DNA of 64,000 nucleotides from Clostridia bacterium (GTDB taxonomy: Bacteria > Bacillota > Clostridia > Oscillospirales > Acutalibacteraceae). Every line of letters begins with the position of its first letter. The stretch's first letter is position 1. The position numbers and the translations under genes are program-made. Below the pieces are notes generated by a model that did not search any database, was not told where the DNA came from, and saw nothing but the letters and a program-made list of their open reading frames with translations. Positions 1-8,613 of this stretch are shown piece by piece. The DNA lies in NCBI GenBank assembly GCA_017618135.1, contig JAFZUV010000002.1:115277-179276 (forward strand), in the 5' to 3' direction.

Positions 1-1366
1 AAACACTCTCGGCGTATTCTTTCAGGTAATCTACCATCGAGTGTCCCACCGCATCCGAAAATGCCGCTTTTTCACGCCACAAAATGCTGTCAGGCAAGTA
101 GCCAAGTCCTTCAAATGCGTGTCGTAAAAGGTATTTACCCTTGCCGTATTTATTTACCTTCATTTCGGGGTCAAGGTTTATTACATACTTTGCAAAATCA
201 AGGTCGCCAAACGGCACTCGCGCTTCAAGCGAGTTTACCGAAATACAACGGTCAGCACGAAGCACATCGTACATATGAAGCTCTCTGACCCGCTTTTCGG
301 ACTCTTTTTGGAACTCCTCGGCACTCGGTGCAAAATCAGTATATTTATAACCGAATAATTCATCTGATATTTCGCCTGTAAGAAGCACCCTGATGTCAGT
401 GCTTTCGTGTATAGCCTTGCAGATAAGATACATACCCATACTAGCTCTGATAGTGGTAATATCATAAGTTCCAAGCAGTTGTATTACTTCTTCGAGCGAC
501 GAAATAACTTCGTCGGGGGTTATATAAACTTCTGTATGTTCAGCGCCTATGAAATCTGCCACCTGACGGGCGTATTTAAGGTCAATAGCATCTTCGCTCA
601 TACCTATCGCAAAGGTCTTTATAGGCTTTTTGCTTTCTCTTGCGGCAACAGCGCAGACAAGAGAGGAATCAAGTCCGCCCGAAAGCAGGAAGCCCACTTT
701 TGCGTCTGCTACAAGTCTTTTTTTAACTCCCGTTATCAGCTTTTTTCTGATGTTTTTGCAGGCGGTTTCCAAATCATCGCTGCAAACGCTGTCCGCTTTC
801 GATATATCGTTATAGCAAATAAACTTGCCGCCTTTATAATAATGACCGGGCGGAAACGGCATTATTTTTTTGCAAATATCCACAAGGTTTTTAGGCTCGC
901 TTGCGAAGATTATGGCGCCGTTTTTGTCGTATCCGAAATATAGCGGTCTGATACCGATAGGGTCGCGCGCGGCTATCCATTCATTACTTCTTCCGTCATA
1001 TATTATGCAGGCAAATTCGGCGTCAAGCATATTAAACATATCTGTTCCGTATTCAAAATAAAGAGGAAGAAGTATCTCACAATCGCTGTCGCTATTAAAC
1101 TCGTAGCCCTTTTTTATAAGCTCTTTCCTTTGCTCGGCAAAGCCGTACAACTCCCCGTTACATACGGCTACGCAACCGTTTAAAATAAACGGTTGCATAC
1201 CTTCTTCGTGGAGCCCCATAATTGAAAGTCTGTGAAAGCCTAAAACTCCGGATTTTACTTCTATAATTCTGCTGTCGTCGGGCCCGCGAGATTTTGTCTG
1301 AGCGAATCCTTTTTTGAATGCGGCTTCGTCTGAGATTTCGCCGCAATATCCTATAACTGAACACAT
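1..1366 (-). CDS. asnB: Asparagine synthetase (glutamine-hydrolysing), C-terminus outside window
   Basis: Makes asparagine from aspartate, ATP and glutamine-derived ammonia in the cytoplasm. The reading frame starts at an ATG (1364-1366) after a GGGTGG ribosome binding site and runs off the left edge after about 455 codons. The protein begins M-C-S-V-I-G-Y-C-G, placing the Ntn-type glutaminase nucleophile at Cys2. An N-terminal class II amidotransferase domain is followed by the synthetase domain with the ATP-binding P-loop SGGLDSS near residue 245. It is the third gene of the leftward glnN-amt-asnB operon (15-nt gap to amt), so it should share the ANTAR-type leader upstream of glnN. Family assignment is secure. 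The missing C-terminus cannot be judged. Confidence 0.93.
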   Translation of the reverse strand, partial: MCSVIGYCGEISDEAAFKKGFAQTKSRGPDDSRIIEVKSGVLGFHRLSIMGLHEEGMQPFILNGCVAVCNGELYGFAEQRKELIKKGYEFNSDSDCEILLPLYFEYGTDMFNMLDAEFACIIYDGRSNEWIAARDPIGIRPLYFGYDKNGAIIFASEPKNLVDICKKIMPFPPGHYYKGGKFICYNDISKADSVCSDDLETACKNIRKKLITGVKKRLVADAKVGFLLSGGLDSSLVCAVAARESKKPIKTFAIGMSEDAIDLKYARQVADFIGAEHTEVYITPDEVISSLEEVIQLLGTYDITTIRASMGMYLICKAIHESTDIRVLLTGEISDELFGYKYTDFAPSAEEFQKESEKRVRELHMYDVLRADRCISVNSLEARVPFGDLDFAKYVINLDPEMKVNKYGKGKYLLRHAFEGLGYLPDSILWREKAAFSDAVGHSMVDYLKEYAESV

Positions 1367-1381
1367 AAAACCACCCTTGTA

Positions 1382-3136
1382 TTACTCCACATCCTGAAGC
1401 GCATCGTAACCCTCTTCGCCCGTGCGCACCTTTACGGCGTTTTCAACATCGTAAACAAATATCTTGCCGTCTCCGATATGTCCGGTATAGAGCACCTTTT
1501 TGGCTGTTTCTATAACGCTTCTCACCGGCACTTTGCTTACAACTATATCGACCTGAATTTTAGGCAATAGATTTGCCTCTACCTGAACGCCTCTGTAATA
1601 TTCGGGCTGACCTTTTTGCGCTCCGCAGCCTAATACATGAGATACCGTCATACCGGTAATACCTATATTCATCATTGCGTTTTTAAGTGCCTCAAAGCGC
1701 GGTTCTTTGCAAACTATTTCTATTTTTGTGAGCTTCGGAGTGCCGTCGTCAAAGGTCGGCACTTTTTTAACCGGTATTGCTTCCGACACAGGTGTTTCAC
1801 CTGTTACCGCAACAGCATTTTCATATCCGTAATCAATGCTTTCAACGGCAGGGACAAAATCGGCATACGCGCTCGGAAGACCGTGTTCTGTTTTATCAAG
1901 ACCTTTTATTTCTTCCTCCACAGTAACGCGAAGCCCTATCGTCTTTTTGATTATTAAGAATGTTGCGGTCATCATAACCGCCGTCCAACCGAGAATTGCG
2001 GTAATACCTAAGAGTTGAACGCCCAAAAGCCGGAAACTGCCGGTGTAAAAGAGACCGTTTAATCCTGCCGGGGCAGATGGATTTGCAAGCAGCCCTACCG
2101 CAATCGTTCCCCAAACGCCGTTTGCCAAATGAACACCTACGGCACCTACGGGATCGTCAACATGAAGCTTTATATCTAAAAGCTCTACGACAAATACTAC
2201 AAGGAAGCCTGAAACAACACCGACAACCGTTGAGCCAATCGCGTCAAGAGCGTCACAACCGGCGGTTATACCCACAAGACCGGCAAGAGAAGCGTTTATA
2301 CACATAGAAACATCGGGTTTGCCGTTTTTTAACCAGGTGAAAATCATAGTTATACAGGTGGCAACCGCAGGTGCTATTGTTGTAGTTACAAAAATTGAGG
2401 CGAGAGAATTGTTATCCCAAGCGGCGGCGCCGTTAAAACCGTACCAACCAAACCAAAGAATAAAGCAGCCAAGCGCGCCGAGTGTTATCGAGTGACCGGG
2501 AATGGCGTTTACCTTTTTAACCTTTTTATCTTCACCTTTTATGTATTTGCCGAGTCGGGGACCTACCATTACAGCACCGATAAGAGCTGTAATCCCGCCT
2601 ACCGAATGTATAGCGGCACTGCCGGCAAAATCGTGAAAGCCGAGACCGATAAGCCAACCTTTACTGTTCCAAACCCAACCTGCCTCTATGGGGTAAACAA
2701 AGAGAGAAATAACACCTGAATAAATGCAGTAGGAAATAAACTTTGTTCTTTCCGCCATAGCGCCGGAAACTATCGTTGCCGCTGTTGCGCAGAAAACAAG
2801 GTTAAACACGAAGGAAGGCGCCGCTCCGCTTTTAAGAAAGCCGCCGAAATCGGTCAGTATTTTGAAATTGGGAACACCTATAAACCCGAAAGCATAATCC
2901 TCCGCCATCATAAGCGAAAAACCAATTAGTACAAACACAACTGTACCGATACAGAAGTCCATAAGATTTTTCATAATAATATTTCCGGCGTTTTTAGCTC
3001 GTGTAAATCCGGTTTCCACCATAGCAAATCCTGCCTGCATAAAGAACACAAGCGCCGCGCCGATGAGAAACCACACTCCGAAAACTTCGCTCGTAGCGGT
3101 TTCTTTTATGAGTTTTACAATTTCTTCTGTCAACAT
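1382..3136 (-). CDS. amt: Ammonium transporter with fused C-terminal P-II (GlnB/GlnK) domain
   Basis: Imports ammonium across the cytoplasmic membrane. Residues 1 to about 430 form an Amt/MEP/Rh channel with multiple membrane helices and Amt signatures such as FQAGFAMVE-like and AGSAAIHSVGG stretches. After a linker, residues about 468-584 are a complete P-II protein, with the T-loop EYYRG motif and the B-loop TGHIGDGKIFV ATP-binding motif. P-II proteins normally exist as separate GlnK trimers that plug Amt, so this fusion tethers the sensor to the channel. ATG at 3136 is preferred over an upstream in-frame GTG (3145) because AAGGGTG lies six bases before it. It follows glnN by 13 nt and precedes asnB. 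No separate glnK is seen in the window. Confidence 0.93.
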   Translation of the reverse strand: MLTEEIVKLIKETATSEVFGVWFLIGAALVFFMQAGFAMVETGFTRAKNAGNIIMKNLMDFCIGTVVFVLIGFSLMMAEDYAFGFIGVPNFKILTDFGGFLKSGAAPSFVFNLVFCATAATIVSGAMAERTKFISYCIYSGVISLFVYPIEAGWVWNSKGWLIGLGFHDFAGSAAIHSVGGITALIGAVMVGPRLGKYIKGEDKKVKKVNAIPGHSITLGALGCFILWFGWYGFNGAAAWDNNSLASIFVTTTIAPAVATCITMIFTWLKNGKPDVSMCINASLAGLVGITAGCDALDAIGSTVVGVVSGFLVVFVVELLDIKLHVDDPVGAVGVHLANGVWGTIAVGLLANPSAPAGLNGLFYTGSFRLLGVQLLGITAILGWTAVMMTATFLIIKKTIGLRVTVEEEIKGLDKTEHGLPSAYADFVPAVESIDYGYENAVAVTGETPVSEAIPVKKVPTFDDGTPKLTKIEIVCKEPRFEALKNAMMNIGITGMTVSHVLGCGAQKGQPEYYRGVQVEANLLPKIQVDIVVSKVPVRSVIETAKKVLYTGHIGDGKIFVYDVENAVKVRTGEEGYDALQDVE

Positions 3137-3149
3137 ATATATCACCCTT

Positions 3150-5246
3150 TTATTTTACGCTGAAGAGTATATCTGCATAGGAGGGATACGGCCAGTAAGA
3201 CTTAGATGTAAGCGTTTCTGCGGTATCGACGGCAAGCCGCAGCTCGCACATCTTAGGCAAAACGCTGTCTCTTATCATTGCTGATTCTTCTATAATATCC
3301 CTTGCGCCGCAAAGTGCGACAATGGCGTTTTTAAGCTCATCGGCGCCCTTTGCGATTTTATCCGTAAGGTCTGAAAGCTTTGAAATAAGACCTGTTTCAT
3401 ATTCGCAGGCTATGTTTGCACGGACCGCTTTTTTAGCTGCGGTATTTTTTGCAACATCTGCTGTGAACAGTTCTACTGCCGGCGCTATCTCGGTTTTCGC
3501 CATATCGACCATCGTGTTAGCCTCAATAGTTACCGACTTGCAGTAGTTTTCGAGCATTATTTCACAACGGGAATTAAGCTCGGCTAACGAGAACACCTTG
3601 TGAGCCGTCAGCATATCCACATTCTTTTTATCAAGCAGGTGCGGCATACAGTCAGCAGTAGTGCGGTAATTTAATAGTCCGCGCTTTTCGGTTGCCTCTT
3701 TTATCCATGCGTCGTCATAGCCGTTGCCGTTAAAGATAATGCGCTTGTGATCTTTGATTGTTTTCTTTATCATATCGTGAAGCGCCGTTTCAAAATCCTT
3801 AGCGCCCTCAAGACGGTCGGCATAGATTTTAAGACTTTCCGCCACAGCACTGTTTAACATAATATTAGCACAAGCTATACTGTTTGACGAGCCGAGCATA
3901 CGGAACTCAAACTTGTTGCCTGTAAAGGCAAAGGGCGAAGTGCGGTTACGGTCTGTTGTATCACGGTTAAATTTAGGCAGGACATCAACGCCTAATTTCA
4001 TCTGTGTTTTTTCTGCTCCCTTATAAGGGGTATCATTTTCGATTGCTTCCAAAACCGCGTTTAATTCGTCGCCTAAGAATATTGAAATCACTGCCGGCGG
4101 CGCTTCGTTTGCACCGAGCCTGTGGTCGTTTCCGGCGGTGGCTACCGAAATACGCAACAAATCCTGATAATCGTCAACCGCTTTTATGACCGCACACAGA
4201 AACAGTAAAAACTGTGCGTTTTCATACGGTGTATCTCCCGGAGATAAGAGGTTCTGACCTTTGTCGGTAGATATAGACCAGTTGTTGTGTTTGCCAGAGC
4301 CGTTAACCCCTGCGAACGGCTTTTCGTGAAGTAAGCATACAAGGCCGTGCTTGGCTGCAATTTTCTGCATAATTTCCATTGTAAGTTGGTTGTGGTCGGT
4401 TGCCACATTGGTAGTGGTATAAATAGGCGCTAATTCGTGTTGTGCAGGCGCCACTTCGTTATGCTCGGTTTTTGCAAGAATTCCGAGTTTCCATAATTCC
4501 TCGTTTAATTCTTCCATATATGCGGCAACTCGCGGTTTAATAACGCCAAAGTAGTGGTCGTCCATCTCCTGACCTTTCGGCGGCTTTGCTCCGAAAAGCG
4601 TTCTGCCGGTAAAGCGAAGATCAGGGCGTGCGTCATACATTTCTTTGGTGATAAGAAAATACTCCTGCTCAGGACCCACAGAGGACACTATGCGCTTCAC
4701 GCTATCGTTTCCGAAAAGGTGTAAAACACGAATGGCCTGTTTACTGAGTGCCTCCATTGAACGAAGAAGCGGCGTTTTCTTATCAAGCGCGTGACCGCTG
4801 TATGAGCAGAAGGCGGTAGGAATACATAAAGTCTTTCCTTTAATAAACGCATAAGAAGTCGGGTCCCACGCGGTATAACCTCTCGCTTCGAAGGTAGCGC
4901 GGAGTCCGCCTGACGGAAAACTCGACGCGTCCGGTTCACCTTTTATAAGTTCTTTCCCTGAAAACTCCATAATAACGCCGCCGTCAGGCGAGGGAGCAAT
5001 AAAACTATCGTGTTTTTCCGCCGTGATGCCGGTAAGTGGCTGGAACCAGTGCGTAAAATGAGTTGCGCCCTTTTCAATCGCCCAATCTTTCATAGCGGCG
5101 GCAACCGCATTTGCAACTCCGATATCAAGCGCGGCGCCTTCTTCAATGGTCTTTTTAAGTGAAGCGTAAACCTTTGCGCTGAGAGTAGCCTTCATAATTC
5201 TGTCGTCAAATACTAAGCTTCCGAAATAGTCTTTTACCGTTTTCAT
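3150..5246 (-). CDS. glnN: Glutamine synthetase type III
   Basis: Condenses glutamate and ammonia to glutamine using ATP. The 698-residue length and the sequence match the GSIII (GlnN) family, which is far longer than GSI. Visible GSIII features include [20 protein letters not shown], the [10 protein letters not shown] segment and the [16 protein letters not shown] catalytic stretch. The ATG at 5246 follows AAGGAG by eight bases. It is the first gene of the leftward operon with amt and asnB. Its transcript starts with a leader of about 140 nt holding two ANTAR-type hexaloop hairpins and a terminator, so expression is probably controlled by antitermination. A second, type I enzyme lies in the divergent operon. 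Confidence 0.96.
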   Translation of the reverse strand: MKTVKDYFGSLVFDDRIMKATLSAKVYASLKKTIEEGAALDIGVANAVAAAMKDWAIEKGATHFTHWFQPLTGITAEKHDSFIAPSPDGGVIMEFSGKELIKGEPDASSFPSGGLRATFEARGYTAWDPTSYAFIKGKTLCIPTAFCSYSGHALDKKTPLLRSMEALSKQAIRVLHLFGNDSVKRIVSSVGPEQEYFLITKEMYDARPDLRFTGRTLFGAKPPKGQEMDDHYFGVIKPRVAAYMEELNEELWKLGILAKTEHNEVAPAQHELAPIYTTTNVATDHNQLTMEIMQKIAAKHGLVCLLHEKPFAGVNGSGKHNNWSISTDKGQNLLSPGDTPYENAQFLLFLCAVIKAVDDYQDLLRISVATAGNDHRLGANEAPPAVISIFLGDELNAVLEAIENDTPYKGAEKTQMKLGVDVLPKFNRDTTDRNRTSPFAFTGNKFEFRMLGSSNSIACANIMLNSAVAESLKIYADRLEGAKDFETALHDMIKKTIKDHKRIIFNGNGYDDAWIKEATEKRGLLNYRTTADCMPHLLDKKNVDMLTAHKVFSLAELNSRCEIMLENYCKSVTIEANTMVDMAKTEIAPAVELFTADVAKNTAAKKAVRANIACEYETGLISKLSDLTDKIAKGADELKNAIVALCGARDIIEESAMIRDSVLPKMCELRLAVDTAETLTSKSYWPYPSYADILFSVK

Positions 5247-5266
5247 AATTTAAATCTCCTTTGCCG

Positions 5267-5306
5267 AAAAAAGAAAAAGCGTCCTTCGTAAAACTACGAA
5301 AGACGC
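5267..5306 (-). terminator. Leader terminator upstream of glnN
   Basis: A 12-bp stem (GCGTCTTTCGTA paired with TACGAAGGACGC, one G-U) with a four-base loop is followed by a run rich in T (TTTTTCTTTTTT). It lies only about 20 nt before the glnN start codon, so it must be conditional. Its 5' arm shares bases with the 3' arm of hexaloop hairpin 2 (5299-5316), so the two structures exclude each other. Confidence 0.9.
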
Positions 5307-5316
5307 CTTTGCCTTT
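5299..5316 (-). promoter_or_regulatory. ANTAR-type hexaloop hairpin 2 in glnN leader
   Basis: Eighteen bases fold as AAAGGC / AAAGGC loop / GTCTTT: six base pairs closed by C-G with one G-U, and a six-base loop with A at position 1 and G at position 4. This matches the hexanucleotide-loop motif known for RNA targets of ANTAR proteins. Formation removes the 5' arm of the downstream terminator. Confidence 0.75.
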
Positions 5317-5362
5317 TTTCCATATTAAAATGAGATAACGGCACCGTTAAGCTAAAAAACTT

Positions 5363-5380
5363 AAAGACGCCGTTGCCTTT
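5363..5380 (-). promoter_or_regulatory. ANTAR-type hexaloop hairpin 1 in glnN leader
   Basis: Same fold as hairpin 2: AAAGGC, loop AACGGC (A1, G4), GTCTTT. It lies close to the predicted transcript start (about 5384). The loop AACGGC is fully complementary to GCCGTT at 5337-5342 downstream, so an alternative hairpin could hide this loop. Confidence 0.72.
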
Positions 5381-5390
5381 TATGTGGCGT

Positions 5391-5419
5391 ATTATACAAC
5401 CGTTTTTTTTACTTGTCAA
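5391..5419 (-). promoter_or_regulatory. Promoter of the glnN-amt-asnB operon
   Basis: A perfect -35 TTGACA (5414-5419) is 17 bp from a perfect -10 TATAAT (5391-5396). The expected start is near 5384. It is back to back with the glutamate synthase promoter, the two -35 boxes being 29 bp apart in an A/T-rich stretch. Confidence 0.9.
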
Positions 5420-5448
5420 GCCCTTTTTTGAAATTTTTTTATTTTTCC

Positions 5449-5477
5449 TTGACAAACCGGCATTCCGCGCGTATAAT
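5449..5477 (+). promoter_or_regulatory. Promoter of the glutamate synthase operon
   Basis: TTGACA (5449-5454), 17-bp spacer, TATAAT (5472-5477). The expected start is near 5485, immediately before the hexaloop hairpin. No second promoter is evident before the first gene. Confidence 0.9.
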
Positions 5478-5485
5478 ATGAGCCA

Positions 5486-5547
5486 ATGAGCAAAGGCGTT
5501 CATTTTTACGCGGAATTATCCGCGTAAAAACGGGCGCTCTTTTTTTA
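5486..5547 (+). promoter_or_regulatory. Hexaloop hairpin overlapping a conditional terminator, glutamate synthase leader
   Basis: Positions 5486-5503 fold as ATGAGC / loop AAAGGC / GTTCAT, again a six-base loop with A1 and G4 closed by C-G and G-U. The segment 5496-5537 instead forms a long stem (GCGTTC, an A.C mismatch, then TTTTTACGCGGA, loop ATTA) followed by TCTTTTTTT, an intrinsic terminator. The two share bases 5496-5503. Only one strict hexaloop is visible here, unlike the pair before glnN. Confidence 0.75.
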
Positions 5548-5568
5548 TTTGTTTTAGAGGGTGAAAAG

Positions 5569-6663
5569 ATGAAAAAAGAGGGCGAAACAAGAATACCGTC
5601 CGGCTGCGCTATTGCGGCGGTAATATCCAAAACCGGTAAATTGATGACGGGTCAAAGAATTGTAAAGGCTATGGAGCCTATGCACGATCGCTCAAACGGT
5701 CTCGGCGGCGGCTTTGCGGCCTACGGCATTTATCCGGAGCATCGCGACTTTTACGCATTCCATATGTTTTTTGATTGCCGCGATACAAGAAAAAAGTGCG
5801 AGGCTTTCTTAAAAGAGCATTTCGAGGTTGTAAAGGGTGAAATCATACCCACGCGAAAAATACCCGAAATTACCGACGAGCCGATTATATGGCGTTATTT
5901 CGTGACGCCGCTTAAATCCGTACTTGCCGATTTACAGCTTGACGAAAAGGAATTTGTCGCCCGGACGGTTGTAAAAATCAATAATGAATTAAACGGTGCC
6001 TATGTCTTTTCAAGCGGCAAAAATATGGGAACATTCAAGGCTGTGGGCTTCCCCGAGGATGTCGGAAGATTTTATAGGCTTGACGAATACGAGGGCTACA
6101 GTTGGACCGCGCACGGCAGATATCCCACAAACACGCCGGGCTGGTGGGGCGGCGCTCATCCGTTTACTCTGCTTGATTTTTCGGTGGTTCATAACGGAGA
6201 AATATCGTCATATGACGCAAACCGCCGTTTTATTGAAATGTTTGGGTATAAATGTAATTTGCAGACCGATACGGAGGTTATTACATATATACTTGATTAT
6301 CTTATCCGCCGACAGGGGTTGACATTAGGCGAGGCAGCAAGCGTAATAGCGGCACCGTTCTGGAGTACGATTGACGGCAAAACCGATGAATACGATAAAG
6401 AAAAACACAACTATCTGCGAACGGTTTTTCCAAGTTTGCTTGTAACCGGACCTTTTTCAATAGTTTTAGGCTTTGACGGCGGACTTATGGCGCTTAATGA
6501 CCGATTAAAGCTTCGCTCAATGGTAGTAGGCGAAAAAGATGACAAGGTATTTATAGCAAGTGAAGAGGCGGCAATAAGGGTAATGGAGCCGGAAGCTGAA
6601 AATATCTGGTCGCCCGCCGGCGGAGAACCGGTGATAGTTAAGATAAAAGAGGGGGATTTTTAA
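5569..6663 (+). CDS. Glutamate synthase subunit, class II glutamine amidotransferase domain (GltB N-terminal type)
   Basis: Releases ammonia from glutamine for a multi-subunit glutamate synthase. The 364-residue protein corresponds to the N-terminal amidotransferase domain of large GltB. The likely nucleophile is Cys13 in PSGCAIAA, so a short propeptide probably has to be removed. A GRYPTNTPGWWGGAHPF segment and HNGEISSY motif fit the glutaminase fold. ATG 5569 follows GAGGGTG. It is the first gene after the ANTAR-type leader, and its stop overlaps the start of the next gene by one base. Confidence 0.9.
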   Translation: MKKEGETRIPSGCAIAAVISKTGKLMTGQRIVKAMEPMHDRSNGLGGGFAAYGIYPEHRDFYAFHMFFDCRDTRKKCEAFLKEHFEVVKGEIIPTRKIPEITDEPIIWRYFVTPLKSVLADLQLDEKEFVARTVVKINNELNGAYVFSSGKNMGTFKAVGFPEDVGRFYRLDEYEGYSWTAHGRYPTNTPGWWGGAHPFTLLDFSVVHNGEISSYDANRRFIEMFGYKCNLQTDTEVITYILDYLIRRQGLTLGEAASVIAAPFWSTIDGKTDEYDKEKHNYLRTVFPSLLVTGPFSIVLGFDGGLMALNDRLKLRSMVVGEKDDKVFIASEEAAIRVMEPEAENIWSPAGGEPVIVKIKEGDF

Positions 6664-8168
6664 TGTCTGTAAATTTTATATATCCCGAATTTGAAGTTAT
6701 AAGAAATATGGACCGTTGCATCGCCTGCCGCGTATGTGAGCGGCAGTGTGCTAACGAGGTACATATGTTCAGCACCGAACGCGGCATAATGATAAGCGAT
6801 GAAAGCAAGTGCGTAAACTGCCAGCGGTGCGTGTCGCTTTGCCCGACAAGGGCGCTAAAAATAGTAAAAAGCGATTGTAGGATCCGCGAAAACGCCAACT
6901 GGCAGAACGATACCATAAACGAAATATACAAGCAGGCGGCAAGCGGCGGAGTACTGCTTTCCTCTATGGGAAATCCAAAGCCTTTGCCGGTTTACTGGGA
7001 TAAGATTTTACTCAACGCCTCACAGGTAACAAACCCACCTATAGACCCGCTTCGTGAGCCTATGGAAACTAAGGTGTTTTTAGGAAAAAAGCCCAATACG
7101 ATTACAAGGGACAAAAACGGTAAAATTGACTGTACGCTCTCTCCTCAAATAGTTCTTTCAATGCCCTTAATGTTTTCCGCTATGAGTTACGGTTCTATAA
7201 GCTATAACGCCCACGCGTCGCTTGCCCGCGCCGCAAGCGCGCTCGGTATTCTATATAACACCGGCGAGGGCGGTCTGCACGAAGATTTTTATAAATACGG
7301 TGCTAACACGATTGTTCAGGTGGCTTCGGGGCGCTTCGGCGTTCACGAGGACTATTTAAGTACCGGTGCCGCTATTGAGATAAAAATGGGACAAGGCGCA
7401 AAGCCGGGTATCGGCGGTCATCTGCCGGGAGCAAAAATCGTGGGTGATGTATCGAGAACAAGAATGATACCCGAAGGATCGGACGCTATTTCTCCGGCGC
7501 CTCACCACGATATTTATTCAATAGAGGATTTACGGCAGTTGGTATTTTCGCTTAAAGAGGCAACTCAGTATAAAAAGCCGGTAATAGTTAAGGTTGCCGC
7601 TGTGCATAACATTGCCGCCATTGCAAGCGGAATTGCGCGAAGCGGCGCGGATATAATCGCCATAGACGGCTTTCGAGGCGGCACCGGCGCCGCGCCTACA
7701 AGAATACGGGATAATGTTGGAATACCTATTGAACTGGCGCTTGCCGCTGTTGACAGCAGACTCAGAGAAGAAGGAATAAGAAATAATGTATCACTGGTAG
7801 TGGGCGGTTCCATTCGCAGTGCTGCGGATGTGGTAAAGGCGGTGGCGCTGGGCGCAGACGCTTGTTATATAGCCACAGCGGCTTTAATTGCTCTCGGCTG
7901 TCACCTTTGCAGAACATGCCAGTCAGGCAAATGCAACTGGGGTATTGCAACACAGCACCCGGATCTTGTAAAACGGCTTAATCCCGATATGGGCGCTGAG
8001 CGCCTTATAAATCTTATGACTGCGTGGCAACACGAAATCAAAGAAATAATGGGCGGTATGGGTATAAATTCTATTGAGGCGCTTCGCGGTAATCGACTTA
8101 TGCTTCGCGGCGTAGGACTAAACTCAAAAGAACTCGAAATACTCGGTATTTCTCATGCGGGAGAGTGA
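6663..8168 (+). CDS. Glutamate synthase central subunit with N-terminal ferredoxin domain (FMN-binding)
   Basis: Catalytic subunit that binds FMN and 2-oxoglutarate and forms glutamate. Residues about 15-70 hold two 4Fe-4S motifs (CIACRVCERQC and CVNCQRCVSLCP). The remainder is the glutamate synthase FMN barrel, with GEGGLHEDF, GQGAKPGIGGHLPG and DGFRGGTGAAPTRIRDNVG motifs, and a Cys cluster near CHLCRTCQSGKC that fits the 3Fe-4S site. At 501 residues it matches archaeal-type GltB proteins lacking the amidotransferase and GXGXG domains, which are separate genes on either side. Confidence 0.93.
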   Translation: MSVNFIYPEFEVIRNMDRCIACRVCERQCANEVHMFSTERGIMISDESKCVNCQRCVSLCPTRALKIVKSDCRIRENANWQNDTINEIYKQAASGGVLLSSMGNPKPLPVYWDKILLNASQVTNPPIDPLREPMETKVFLGKKPNTITRDKNGKIDCTLSPQIVLSMPLMFSAMSYGSISYNAHASLARAASALGILYNTGEGGLHEDFYKYGANTIVQVASGRFGVHEDYLSTGAAIEIKMGQGAKPGIGGHLPGAKIVGDVSRTRMIPEGSDAISPAPHHDIYSIEDLRQLVFSLKEATQYKKPVIVKVAAVHNIAAIASGIARSGADIIAIDGFRGGTGAAPTRIRDNVGIPIELALAAVDSRLREEGIRNNVSLVVGGSIRSAADVVKAVALGADACYIATAALIALGCHLCRTCQSGKCNWGIATQHPDLVKRLNPDMGAERLINLMTAWQHEIKEIMGGMGINSIEALRGNRLMLRGVGLNSKELEILGISHAGE

Positions 8169-8172
8169 TAAT

Positions 8173-8613
8173 ATGAAGCGTGTATATGTAAATGAAGAAT
8201 GGTGTCTCGGTTGTCATTTATGCGAATATAATTGTGCTTTTGCCAATTCGGGACTGAATGATATGGCTTTTGCGCTTAAAGATAAAAAGATTTATCCGCG
8301 CATTCATATTGAAGACGGAGACAAGATATGCTTTGCCGTATCCTGCCGTCATTGCGCCGACCCGATTTGCGTGAAAAGCTGTATTGCCGGCGCCATTTCA
8401 AAGGTGGACGGCGTTGTAAAAATAGACCGCGGCAAATGCGTAGGGTGTCTTACCTGCGTGCTTGTGTGTCCTTACGGTGCGCTGGCTCCGGGTGAAAACG
8501 GAACTATGCAGAAATGCGAGTTGTGCCTTGAAAACGCATGCGGCGCGCCCGCGTGCGTTACAGGTTGCCCTAATAAAGCAATAGTCTATGAGGAAAGGGG
8601 CGAGGAAAAGTGA
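8173..8613 (+). CDS. 4Fe-4S ferredoxin-type electron transfer subunit of glutamate synthase
   Basis: A 146-residue iron-sulfur protein with four cysteine clusters (CLGCHLCEYNC, CRHCADPICVKSC, CVGCLTCVLVC, CELC...CVTGC), like HycB/NuoI-type multi-cluster ferredoxins. It probably passes electrons between the flavoprotein encoded next and the FMN subunit. ATG 8173 is chosen because GGGAGAG lies just upstream. The stop overlaps the next start (GTGA type). Confidence 0.88.
   Translation: MKRVYVNEEWCLGCHLCEYNCAFANSGLNDMAFALKDKKIYPRIHIEDGDKICFAVSCRHCADPICVKSCIAGAISKVDGVVKIDRGKCVGCLTCVLVCPYGALAPGENGTMQKCELCLENACGAPACVTGCPNKAIVYEERGEEK

Noticed and set aside
5247-5568. Glutamine riboswitch in the glnN/glutamate synthase leaders
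   Set aside because: The conserved hexaloop hairpins do not match the glnA or downstream-peptide riboswitch cores I know. They match ANTAR targets and are linked to an ANTAR gene.
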